This document shows, piece by piece, positions 17,854 to 26,062 of a stretch of DNA of 64,000 nucleotides. The stretch is from Defluviitoga tunisiensis (GTDB lineage: Bacteria; Thermotogota; Thermotogae; Petrotogales; Petrotogaceae), in the NCBI RefSeq assembly GCF_000953715.1, contig NZ_LN824141.1, forward strand, positions 1,304,501-1,368,500, written 5' to 3'. Below the pieces are notes generated by a model. It did no database searches and was not told the DNA's origin. It worked only from the letters and a program-made list of their open reading frames with translations. Numbering within the stretch: position 1 is the stretch's first letter; every line of letters begins with the position of its first letter. A program made the position numbers and the translations under genes.

Positions 17854-20421
17854 ATGAATTTTATTAATAAAATTACAGTAGTTCCAAAGTTACCAGAAGA
17901 AATAGTTGGTTTGAAAGAACTTTCAGAAAATATGTGGTGGACTTGGAACTATAAGGCTCAACAGTTGTTTAAAAAAATTGACGAAAATCTTTGGAATTCT
18001 GTCCAAAGAAACCCTGTGGTGTTTCTAAAAAAAGTTGAACAGAAAAAATTGAATTCCGCTGTAGCAAGCAATGATTTTATGAGTTTATATCAAGAAGTGA
18101 TGAATAATTTCCATAATTATATGAATGAGGATCAAAAAACTTGGTTTAAAAAGACTCATAGCCACACTAATTATGGTGAAATAGCTTATTTTTGTATGGA
18201 ATATGGAATGCACGAGTCATTTCCTATGTATTCCGGCGGATTAGGAATACTTGCTGGAGATCATATTAAAAGTGCAAGTGATTTAGGAATACCTTTAGTA
18301 GCAGTAGGACTTCTTTATAGAAAAGGATATTTTATTCAGAAAATCAATTCTGAAGGATGGCAAGAAAGTATATATTTAGATTATGATTTTTCTGATTTTC
18401 CTATACATCCAGCTGTAGATCAAAATGGTGAAGAGGTTTATGTTTCTATAACACTACCTGAAAGGACTGTATATATAAAAGTTTGGGAGATAAAAGTTGG
18501 AAGAGTTAAATTATATTTATTAGATACCGACTTATTACAAAACGATCCAGAAGATAGAAAAATAACCTCTACCCTATATGGTGGAGATTTAGAAATGAGA
18601 ATTAAACAAGAGATGGTTATTGGTATAGCAGGTGTAAGAGCTTTAAGAAAGCTTGGCTATAAACCTTCTGTATGGCATATGAATGAAGGACATTCGGCTT
18701 TTCTGGGTTTAGAAAGAATAAGAGAATTCGTACAAGAATATAATTTATCATTTTCTGAAGCTGTTCAAGCTGTTAGAGCTGGAAATATATTCACAACACA
18801 TACACCAGTTCCTGCAGGAAATGATTTATTTCCAATTTATCTGATAGATAAATATTTTGGAGATTATTGGCCACAATTAAAAGCTACTAGACAAGACTTT
18901 TTAGATCTTGGATTAGAAAAGCAAAAAAGTGGAGAAAGCCTTTTTTCTATGGCTATATTAGCTCTAAAACTCTCTGGAAGGGCGAACGGTGTTTCTAAAT
19001 TACATGGAACAGTTTCAAAAAAGTTGTGGAATCACGTTTGGCCAGGAATAGAATGGGTAGAAGTGCCTATTACTTATGTAACCAACGGTGTTCATATTAA
19101 TTCTTGGTTAAATCCACTATTACAAGAATCTTTTAAAAAATATTTAGGTGAAGACTGGATGCTAAAAATAGATGATCCAGATTTATGGACCAAAATAAAC
19201 GATATTCCTAATGAAGAGTTATGGAAGATCCATATGTTACTCAAAAAAGAATTAATAAAGTTTGTTCGCGAAAGTATTAAAGCCCAAAGGATGAGACATG
19301 GAGAAACTGTAGAACAATTAGAAGAAGTAGAGAATATAGGGAATGAAGAAGCTTTAACAATAGGTTTTGCAAGGAGATTTGCTACATATAAGCGAGCAGA
19401 TTTGATATTTAAAGATCCTGAAAGACTTAAAAAGATTTTAAACAATCCCGAAAGACCTGTAGAATTGATATTCGCTGGTAAAGCTCATCCAGCAGACAAA
19501 CCAGGTCAAGAATTAATGAAAAAAATATATGAATATTCAAGAGATCCAGAATTTAAAAATAAAATAATTATTCTAGAAAATTATGACATGAATATGGCAA
19601 GATTTTTAGTTTCTGGTGTTGATATTTGGCTTAATAATCCTAGAAGGCCCCTGGAGGCATCAGGAACATCAGGGCAAAAGGCAGGAATGAATGGAGCAAT
19701 CAATTTTTCTGTTTTAGATGGGTGGTGGAATGAGGGTTACAACGGGAAAAACGGTTGGACTATAGGTGATGATAGAGATTATGAAAACCACGAATTGCAA
19801 GACAAAATAGACAGTGTCTCTATTTATAACCAACTTGAAAAACAAATTGTTCCTTTATACTATGAAAGAGGCAATGGAAATATTCCACAAGAGTGGATAG
19901 AAAAAATGAAAGAGTCACTAAAGAGTGTAACCTCATTTTTCAACACATATAGAATGCTTAAGGAGTATACTCAAAAGTTGTATATGCCTGCAAGTGAACA
20001 ACATAGAAATTTCTGTTCCAACGATTTTAAAGTAGTTAAAGATTTTACAAAATGGTTAAATTTATTGAAAGAGAATTGGAATTCAATAAAAATACATGTA
20101 ATGTTTGATTACGAAAAGTCTCAGATCATAAATGCAGAAGAAGAAATCGAGATACAGGCAGAGATTTATATGCCCGGAATTGGCCCAGATTCAATTATTG
20201 CAGAAATTGTTGTGGCCTCACTACAAAATGGGAAAATTGAACAGCTTAAAACTTATGATATGAAGCTTGTTAAAGAAATTCAAAAAGATGCTTATTTATA
20301 TACTGGTAAAATAAAGATTGAAGATAGAGGAGAGTATGGAATAAATGTGAGGGTAACCCCCAATCATCCTTACATGCCACACAAAAATTATCTAATGGGT
20401 TTAGTTAAATATCCTGAATAA
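17854..20421 (+). CDS. glgP: Alpha-glucan (maltodextrin/glycogen) phosphorylase, GT35
   Basis: 855 residues, the length of the Thermotoga-type phosphorylase with an extended N-terminus (residues 1-110, ENMWWTWNYKAQQLFKKID). It releases glucose 1-phosphate from alpha-1,4-glucans using PLP. MEYGMHESFPMYSGGLGILA near 113, NEGHSAFLGLERIREF near 277 and TYVTNGVHINSWL near 408 are family blocks. The PLP-binding Lys609 lies in EASGTSGQKAGMNGAINFSV. The ATG follows GGGAGGG. It fits with the alpha-glucosidase at 2726-4183 in intracellular glucan use. The last about 120 residues carry a beta-rich extension. Confidence 0.95.
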   Translation: MNFINKITVVPKLPEEIVGLKELSENMWWTWNYKAQQLFKKIDENLWNSVQRNPVVFLKKVEQKKLNSAVASNDFMSLYQEVMNNFHNYMNEDQKTWFKKTHSHTNYGEIAYFCMEYGMHESFPMYSGGLGILAGDHIKSASDLGIPLVAVGLLYRKGYFIQKINSEGWQESIYLDYDFSDFPIHPAVDQNGEEVYVSITLPERTVYIKVWEIKVGRVKLYLLDTDLLQNDPEDRKITSTLYGGDLEMRIKQEMVIGIAGVRALRKLGYKPSVWHMNEGHSAFLGLERIREFVQEYNLSFSEAVQAVRAGNIFTTHTPVPAGNDLFPIYLIDKYFGDYWPQLKATRQDFLDLGLEKQKSGESLFSMAILALKLSGRANGVSKLHGTVSKKLWNHVWPGIEWVEVPITYVTNGVHINSWLNPLLQESFKKYLGEDWMLKIDDPDLWTKINDIPNEELWKIHMLLKKELIKFVRESIKAQRMRHGETVEQLEEVENIGNEEALTIGFARRFATYKRADLIFKDPERLKKILNNPERPVELIFAGKAHPADKPGQELMKKIYEYSRDPEFKNKIIILENYDMNMARFLVSGVDIWLNNPRRPLEASGTSGQKAGMNGAINFSVLDGWWNEGYNGKNGWTIGDDRDYENHELQDKIDSVSIYNQLEKQIVPLYYERGNGNIPQEWIEKMKESLKSVTSFFNTYRMLKEYTQKLYMPASEQHRNFCSNDFKVVKDFTKWLNLLKENWNSIKIHVMFDYEKSQIINAEEEIEIQAEIYMPGIGPDSIIAEIVVASLQNGKIEQLKTYDMKLVKEIQKDAYLYTGKIKIEDRGEYGINVRVTPNHPYMPHKNYLMGLVKYPE

Positions 20422-20465
20422 AAATTAAAAAAAATTCTTTGTAAATATTTTCAGACCCCCTTGCT

Positions 20466-20512
20466 TCACAATATGTTGATGTGTTATCATACAATTATAC
20501 TATATATTGTGA
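20466..20512 (+). promoter_or_regulatory. Two NrdR boxes upstream of nrdJ
   Basis: Two sites match the palindromic NrdR box (consensus acaCwAtATaTwGtgt). Box 1 is TCACAATATGTTGATG at 20466-20481 (11 of 16). Box 2 is ATACTATATATTGTGA at 20497-20512 (14 of 16). They are separated by exactly 15 bp, giving a 31-bp repeat distance, three DNA turns, which is the usual arrangement of tandem NrdR boxes. Candidate promoter elements lie within and between them (TTGCTT 20461, TATCAT 20485). NrdR represses ribonucleotide reductase genes when dATP is high. The nrdR gene is not in the window. Confidence 0.75.
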
Positions 20513-20528
20513 AGAGGGGGTTTTGTTT

Positions 20529-23042
20529 ATGCGAGTTATAGATGATTGGTTAAATAAAGAAATATCCCAGAACGCTATGGCAATTCTTCAAGATAGATAT
20601 TTTTTAAAGGACGCAGATGGTAATTATATTGAAAACACATGGGATGAAGTGGCAAAGAGGGTTGCAAGACATGTGGCCAGTGCAGAAATTAACTTTAGCC
20701 AAGATGTTAAAGAAATACAAAAAGCCGAGACCATTTTTTATAAACTGATACGATCAAGAATCTTTATTCCTAATAGTCCAACTTTATTCAATGCTGGGAA
20801 AACTATAGATAAACAATTCTTTAATAAAGCAATTGAAGATATGACTATTGATGATTATAAACAAATATTTAATTTACGTACTAAACACAACATGTTATCT
20901 GCTTGTTTTGTTGTTCCAATGGAAGACTCTCTAGCTTCTATATTTGATGCAGTTAAAAATGCTGCCCTAATAATGAAATATGGTGGAGGAGTGGGATATG
21001 ATTTTTCTGTCTTGCGTCCTAAAGGTTCCTCTATAGCAGGTACAGGAGGCAAATCTTCCGGTCCAGTTAGCTTTATGCATGTTTTTAATGTAGCTGCTTC
21101 CACAATAGAACAAGGCGGTTCAAGAAGAGCCGCGCAAATGGCTGTACTTAGGTATGATCATCCAGATGTTTTCGAATTTATTAATTCCAAAAAGGATAAC
21201 AAAGGGAACAATGTTCTAAATTACTTCAATATTTCTATTAACATAGATAATCCAAGCACATTTAAAAGACTTATAGAAAATGATGAAGAATTATTACTAA
21301 AACATCCGGACTCAAAAATTCAGAAAAAAGTTAAGGCTAGAGAACTTATTGATAAAATGGCTGAAAATGCATGGAAGACTGGAGACCCTGGAGTTCTTTT
21401 TCTGGGGAGACACAATGAGTACTACGCAATGAGCGAATATACTCCTGTAACTGCTACTAATCCATGTGGTGAAGAACCCTTACCACCTTTTGGAAGCTGT
21501 AATTTAGGATCTTTAGATATTTCAAAGTTGGTTGAAAAGATAGACCTTGGGAATCCAACATCCTCAACAGGTGAAGAATTTAAAGAAATAGTGTATTGGG
21601 CTGTTAGATTCCTAGATGATGTTGTTGAGGCTAATGTTTTTCCACTTAAAGAAATAGAAGAAATCACAAGAAGGCAACGATTTGTTGGATTGGGAATTAT
21701 GGGTTTAGCAGATGCTCTTTATAAAAAAGAAATTCCGTATAATTCAGAAGATGGAAGAAAATTTATGGCAAAAGTTACAGCACAATTAGCTTATTATTCT
21801 CATTTGGCCAGTACTGGATTGGCTAAAGAGAGGGGGAACTTCCCTGATTTTGAAAAGTCAAAGTATCCAAATGGGTTTATTCCTTTTGCTATGTTAGATG
21901 ACCAAATAGATAAAGATATAAAAATATGGAATGACAAAATAAGAGAACATTTTTATGGTGAAGCAAAACAGTATAAAAGAAATGTTCAAACTAACACAGT
22001 TGCTCCTACTGGTTCAATTTCTAATTTGGCCGATACTTCAAGTGGAATAGAACCTAATTTTTTACTTTCTTACATTAGATATATGACAAATAAAGAGGGA
22101 GAGAGAGTACCTCTCACATATATAAACCCTGTTTTGATAGAAAAGGTTGGAGCTCTTATAACAGATGAGATAAAAGAAGAAATAGTAAAAAAAGGAAGCA
22201 TACAACATATAAAATCCATTCCCGATGATATTAAAAAAATTTTTGTGACAGCTGTAGATATTTCACCTGAAGATCATTTATTAGCTCAACATGTTATTCA
22301 AAGTTATTTAGATGCATCATGCTCAAAAACTATTAATATGCCAAATACTGCAACTATTGATGATGTAAAATCTATGTATTTAAAAGCTTTAGATTTAAAT
22401 GTAAAAGGTCTTACAATCTACAGAGATGGAAGCCTTGAAACCCAGGTGCTAACGACGACGTCAGAAAATGATAAAAAAAATGTAAGACAAAATGTTACCT
22501 TTTTTGTATTGGATGAAAAACATAAACTGCGTGCAAGGCCAAGAAAAGAAACGCTTAGAAGTGTCACAAGAAAGTTTAGATACAACGGGAATACAGTTTA
22601 TGTAACGGTATCTTTTGATGACTTAGGAGAGGCTATAGAAATATTTTTATCAGATGGAACTGAAACAGCAGAAGTTATTGGTAGGCTTTCTTCGATAGCT
22701 TTACGAGCTGGTGTTTCTACAGAAGAGATTATTGAACAATTAAAAAAAGTTAAAGGTCAATATTGTAAAGGACTTGCAGAAGAAATCACTAAGGCGTTAA
22801 ATGACTTTAAAGAATTGTGGGGAAAATCTATAGGCGAATACGAATTAATTAGAACTGGTGTTCCAAAAACAAAGGAAGAAGTTGAAAAATTTGTTTTTGC
22901 CAATGATTTAAAATATGAAGATGGATATTATATAGATCTTGAGGGTAATAGATACTGTCCTAACTGTCTTTCAAAAAATTCATTAATTAATGAATCAGGA
23001 TGTGTAAGCTGTACTACGTGTGGTTGGTCAAAATGTTCTTAA
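20529..23042 (+). CDS. nrdJ: Adenosylcobalamin-dependent ribonucleotide reductase (class II)
   Basis: 837 residues from the ATG at 20529, close to the length of Thermotoga maritima NrdJ. It reduces ribonucleotides to deoxyribonucleotides with a B12-generated thiyl radical. The active site NPCGEEPLPPFGSCNLGSLD begins at residue 311, with the radical-site region Cys313. PTGSISNLADTSSGIEPNF near 493 is the phosphate-binding block. The C-terminal tail has CPNCLSKN, SGCVSCTTCGWSKCS, the redox-active and zinc-like Cys pairs. The longer in-frame ORF back to 20481 is rejected because GAGGGGG lies just before this ATG and the extra codons fall in the operator. Two NrdR boxes lie upstream. Confidence 0.96.
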   Translation: MRVIDDWLNKEISQNAMAILQDRYFLKDADGNYIENTWDEVAKRVARHVASAEINFSQDVKEIQKAETIFYKLIRSRIFIPNSPTLFNAGKTIDKQFFNKAIEDMTIDDYKQIFNLRTKHNMLSACFVVPMEDSLASIFDAVKNAALIMKYGGGVGYDFSVLRPKGSSIAGTGGKSSGPVSFMHVFNVAASTIEQGGSRRAAQMAVLRYDHPDVFEFINSKKDNKGNNVLNYFNISINIDNPSTFKRLIENDEELLLKHPDSKIQKKVKARELIDKMAENAWKTGDPGVLFLGRHNEYYAMSEYTPVTATNPCGEEPLPPFGSCNLGSLDISKLVEKIDLGNPTSSTGEEFKEIVYWAVRFLDDVVEANVFPLKEIEEITRRQRFVGLGIMGLADALYKKEIPYNSEDGRKFMAKVTAQLAYYSHLASTGLAKERGNFPDFEKSKYPNGFIPFAMLDDQIDKDIKIWNDKIREHFYGEAKQYKRNVQTNTVAPTGSISNLADTSSGIEPNFLLSYIRYMTNKEGERVPLTYINPVLIEKVGALITDEIKEEIVKKGSIQHIKSIPDDIKKIFVTAVDISPEDHLLAQHVIQSYLDASCSKTINMPNTATIDDVKSMYLKALDLNVKGLTIYRDGSLETQVLTTTSENDKKNVRQNVTFFVLDEKHKLRARPRKETLRSVTRKFRYNGNTVYVTVSFDDLGEAIEIFLSDGTETAEVIGRLSSIALRAGVSTEEIIEQLKKVKGQYCKGLAEEITKALNDFKELWGKSIGEYELIRTGVPKTKEEVEKFVFANDLKYEDGYYIDLEGNRYCPNCLSKNSLINESGCVSCTTCGWSKCS

Positions 23043-23076
23043 TTTAGTTTTTAGTATGCTTAAGACAAATAACAAA

Positions 23077-23114
23077 ATCTACGCTTTGATTTTAAAAGCG
23101 TAGGTTTTATTTTA
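23077..23114 (+). terminator. Rho-independent terminator after nrdJ
   Basis: CTACGCTTT (23079-23087) pairs perfectly with AAAGCGTAG (23095-23103), followed by GTTTTATTTT. It lies 36 nt past the nrdJ stop. Confidence 0.88.
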
Positions 23115-23192
23115 ACTATTTATCTATAACTCAAAAAATATATATATATTTAATTTTTACAAAAACAAAAAGAAAGCTAAAAACGTTAAAAC

Positions 23193-23202
23193 ATGGTATA
23201 AT
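23193..23202 (+). promoter_or_regulatory. Candidate extended -10 promoter
   Basis: ATGGTATAAT contains TATAAT at 23197-23202 with the TGN extension; no good -35 is present. It would start a transcript with a leader of about 370 nt in front of the gene at 23578, including the repeat at 23379 and the 25-nt motif. The rest of 23115-23378 shows nothing recognisable. Confidence 0.35.
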
Positions 23203-23378
23203 TAAAACATAGGTTGACTTAAGAGGAACTTATTTTTATTCATAAACTACTAAATTATTCGAGCGACTGTTTTTTTAATATTATGTTTTATAAAATCTGA
23301 GAAATAGAGTAATATTGAATTATAAGATTTGTTTTACTATAGTGAATTTAGAAATAATGATTTTCAAGGAAACGAATG

Positions 23379-23553
23379 TTTGAATTTATAATGTGTCCAG
23401 TGCCAAGCTCTCCCATCTTCTTTGGCACAAGTACCGATAAGTTTAAAGAAATTAAGAGTTAGTGAAGATTAGAAGTAGATAGACATTTTGTAGAAATAAG
23501 AAAATCCAAAACATAAATATAATGCAGATTTTAGAATTTTTAAAATGAGTAAT
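23379..23553 (+). promoter_or_regulatory. Leader element: degenerate palindromic repeat plus 25-nt motif
   Basis: A single diverged repeat copy (23379-23435) has the family flanks (TTTGAATTTATAATG and GCACAAGTACC), but its GC stem has decayed to AGTGC/GCTCT. From AAGTACC on, it aligns for about 75 nt with the leader of the gene at 47568 (shared TTAAAGAAAT, ATTTTGTA). It ends in the motif TTTTAGAATTTTTAAAA then TGAGTAAT (23529-23553), 10 nt before AGGGAGGG (23564-23571). Confidence 0.55.
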
Positions 23554-23577
23554 AATAAATGTTAGGGAGGGATAATT

Positions 23578-24099
23578 ATAAAATACCCAGAATTTCATAA
23601 ATATTTAATTGATTATGTAAAAAAAACTGATTTAGTCCATGAACATCATGTTCATCCGATAATCTTTTTGTGGATTAACTTTACAGAAGAATCAAAAACT
23701 GCTTTTCTATCCGAGATAAATGGATATGATGAAGAACTTTCCAAAGAGATGAATGATTTTTTATCTACTTATGATATTGATAATCAAATTGTTCCAATAC
23801 ATTTTCCTTTAGAGTTTGAGTCTGATGAAGATATTGACAACTTTTTATTATTTATTGACAATATCAAAACAATAGTTGAAATCAAAGCGTACAGCATTTT
23901 AAGTGAAATAAGCTTGTTTGATGAAGAAAGTTCAGAAGTTGATGATGGATTCCCAGCCTTATTTAGTGAAGAAAAGAATGGGGAATGTTATTTGACGGTA
24001 TTTGATTGGAATATACAAGAATTAGATGATTATTCTAATAAATATGATAAAAATGATGAAACAATAACGCCTTTACGATTATCTATTTTTAGTGATTAG
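23578..24099 (+). CDS. Acidic protein of unknown function, probable ATA start codon
   Basis: About 173 residues, strongly acidic. The frame after the stop at 23563-23565 contains no ATG or GTG near the ribosome site, and its first TTG is at 23668, which has no SD. A strong AGGGAGGG ends at 23571, and the codons right after it are ATA ATT ATA AAA. The ATA at 23578 has the best spacing (7 nt from GGAGG). The ATT at 23575 is the alternative. The 30 codons before the TTG (KYPEFHKYLIDYVKKTDL, then HEHHVHPIIFLW) look coding. The rest is rich in Asp and Glu, with no motif I recognise. Its leader belongs to the repeat and 25-nt motif family. If the ATA is not used, the gene is 143 residues from 23668. 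Confidence 0.6.
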   Translation: MKYPEFHKYLIDYVKKTDLVHEHHVHPIIFLWINFTEESKTAFLSEINGYDEELSKEMNDFLSTYDIDNQIVPIHFPLEFESDEDIDNFLLFIDNIKTIVEIKAYSILSEISLFDEESSEVDDGFPALFSEEKNGECYLTVFDWNIQELDDYSNKYDKNDETITPLRLSIFSD

Positions 24100-24154
24100 G
24101 TAGTAAATTGATTATTATTGATTAATGACAAATAAAAAGGAGTACGATTTTTGA

Positions 24155-24697
24155 ATGCCAGCAAGAAAATCCTATAAGTTAATATTAAATTCTTTATTTA
24201 TAGTTCTTTCAATGATTTTAACTAGAGTATTATCAATAAGGATTCCTATAGGAAATGTCGAGGTTATTAGATTTGGTTTTGGTACTATTCCAGTTTATCT
24301 ATCATCGTATTTATTTGGACCTTTAAGTGGAATGTTGGTAGGTTCTTTTGAAGATTTATTGGGATATTGGATAAATCCGGTAGGACCCTTTTTACCGCAA
24401 TTTACCTTGACGAAAGCTTTGTATGGTTTGTTACCAGGTCTTGTATTTAAATATGGATTTAAGAAAAAGATTAATTACTGGAGTTTAGCTTTCTCCTGTG
24501 TAGCAGGAGAAATAGTTGGAATCACTTTAACTCCATTTTTTATACATCAGGCATTTGGAGTTCCATATGTTGTTCTTATGCCACCAAGAATAGGAGGCTT
24601 CGTAGCCTTATTTTTTCTAAATCCTTTAATCATACAATTGATACTAACCCGTGTTCCGCAATTAAACAGACTAATTAAGGAGAATTCAGATGGGTAA
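24155..24697 (+). CDS. folT: ECF transporter substrate-binding subunit, FolT-like
   Basis: 180 residues with about five or six membrane helices. The pattern IRFGFGTIPVYLSSYLFGP, then GMLVGSFEDLLGYWINP, then PQFTLTKALYGLLPGLVF matches folate-family ECF S components, which bind the vitamin and dock to a shared EcfA-EcfT energising module. That module is not in the window. The ATG follows AAAAAGGAG by 12 nt. It overlaps prmA by 8 nt, so the two are co-expressed. Folate is the likely ligand; another vitamin is possible because S components are hard to separate by eye. Confidence 0.75.
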   Translation: MPARKSYKLILNSLFIVLSMILTRVLSIRIPIGNVEVIRFGFGTIPVYLSSYLFGPLSGMLVGSFEDLLGYWINPVGPFLPQFTLTKALYGLLPGLVFKYGFKKKINYWSLAFSCVAGEIVGITLTPFFIHQAFGVPYVVLMPPRIGGFVALFFLNPLIIQLILTRVPQLNRLIKENSDG

Positions 24698-25544
24698 ATA
24701 CCGTGAAGTGATTTATAAACTAAAAGATAAAGAGGCAGAATCATTAATTATTGAAGATCTAAACATGATCGATTTTTCAAAGTTTTTTATTGAAGAAGAT
24801 GCGGAACGATCTATAAACCTGTTGAAATTATATTTTAACCTTAAAGATGAGTACGAAAAAGAAGTCCTATCCAGATTAGCTAAATATAATTTGGAGTTAG
24901 TAGCTGACCAAATACTTGAGGAAAAAAATTGGCTCGATGAATGGATAAAATCAGTCAAGGTTTTTGAGTTTATTGACGGAGTTTGGATAAATCCTTATTT
25001 AGATAAAAAGGTTGAAAAACCAGGGCTTGTTCTTAACATCGTTCCAGGAAGTGCATTTGGAACTGGAACTCATACAACTACTAAGTTGGCTGCTAAATTG
25101 TTAAGTGAAATTGGCTGTGAAGGTAAGTATGTTTTAGATGTAGGTACAGGTAGCGGCATCTTAGCTGTTTATGCTAAAAAAATGGGAGCAAGATATGTAA
25201 AGGCAGTAGATAACGACATTTTTGCGGTTGAAAAAGCCCAAGAGGCTGCTAAATTAAATAAGGTAGACATTGACATTCAAAAATCAGATCTATTGAAAGA
25301 TATAAATACAGATATAAAATATGATATATTAGTTTCGAATATTATAGCAGAAGTTTTAATAGAATTGATTGAAGATCCTAAGTTTCATATTATTTTAAAT
25401 AACAAAGCCAATATTGTCTTTTCAGGTATAATAAAGGAAAAAGAAGATATAATGTTAACAGAGGCAAAAAAATATGGTTTAGAGCTTAAAAAAAGAATGG
25501 AGGATGTTGGTTGGGTTGCTCTTTGGTTTCAAAAAGTGATTTAG
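24690..25544 (+). CDS. prmA: Ribosomal protein L11 methyltransferase
   Basis: 284 residues. The N-terminal substrate-recognition part (1-110) precedes a class I SAM methyltransferase: VPGSAFGTGTHTTTKLAAKL near 117, the SAM loop LDVGTGSGILAVYAKK near 149, an acidic VDNDIFAVEKAQEAA, and VSNIIAEVLIELI near 213. The GTGTHTTT block is characteristic of PrmA. It tri-methylates ribosomal protein L11 in the cytoplasm. The ATG has AAGGAG about 9 nt upstream, inside the end of the folT-like gene, and the 3' end overlaps the DUF501 gene by 34 nt. Confidence 0.92.
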   Translation: MGKYREVIYKLKDKEAESLIIEDLNMIDFSKFFIEEDAERSINLLKLYFNLKDEYEKEVLSRLAKYNLELVADQILEEKNWLDEWIKSVKVFEFIDGVWINPYLDKKVEKPGLVLNIVPGSAFGTGTHTTTKLAAKLLSEIGCEGKYVLDVGTGSGILAVYAKKMGARYVKAVDNDIFAVEKAQEAAKLNKVDIDIQKSDLLKDINTDIKYDILVSNIIAEVLIELIEDPKFHIILNNKANIVFSGIIKEKEDIMLTEAKKYGLELKKRMEDVGWVALWFQKVI

Positions 25545-26044
25545 ATATTATTTATAATCAGTTAAACAGAAAAGTAGATAATATTCTATCGATTACATTA
25601 AGATGTAAGTATAATTATCCCCAAGTAATACAATGTTATCCTCTTAAAGATAATAAACCTTTTCCTACACTGTATTGGGTTACGTGTCCCTATTTAGTTG
25701 AAGTTGTTTCTAAGCTCGAATCGGAAAGTTTGATAGCGACTCTTGAGAAAAAAGTATTTGAAAACTCTGAATTGAAAGAACAACTCTTTCAAGCTCATCT
25801 TGAAGAAATAAAAAAGCGGGTAATAATATTAGGAGATCAATTAGAACAATTACCTCGCAACATTAAGAAGAAAATTGAAGAAAGCGGAATTGGTGGAACT
25901 GCTGACTTTAATAAAATAAAATGTCTTCATATGCATTTGGCTTCTTTTTTATCAAAAGAACCAAATCCCATAGGGCAAATTGTAAGCAATATGATTTCTG
26001 AAAAGAATTGCTTAGATGAAAGATGTAAAAGTTTCATTAGTTAG
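25511..26044 (+). CDS. DUF501 family protein
   Basis: 177 residues. FPTLYWVTCPYLVEVVSKLE near 57 and CLHMHLASFLSKEPNPIGQ near 137, with Cys pairs such as CLDERC at the end, match DUF501. The function of that family is not known; it often sits near housekeeping genes. The TTG at 25511 follows GGAGG (inside prmA) by about 7 nt; a second TTG four codons in is possible. The 34-nt overlap with prmA and the short gap to uvrC suggest one operon from folT to the gene at 27789. Confidence 0.8.
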   Translation: MGCSLVSKSDLDIIYNQLNRKVDNILSITLRCKYNYPQVIQCYPLKDNKPFPTLYWVTCPYLVEVVSKLESESLIATLEKKVFENSELKEQLFQAHLEEIKKRVIILGDQLEQLPRNIKKKIEESGIGGTADFNKIKCLHMHLASFLSKEPNPIGQIVSNMISEKNCLDERCKSFIS

Positions 26045-26062
26045 TAAGAGGTGAAAAATGAA

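Noticed and set aside
20456-20520. B12 riboswitch or RNA hairpin in front of nrdJ
   Set aside because: No B12-box sequence is visible and the region is too short; the inverted repeat is explained by two palindromic NrdR boxes.
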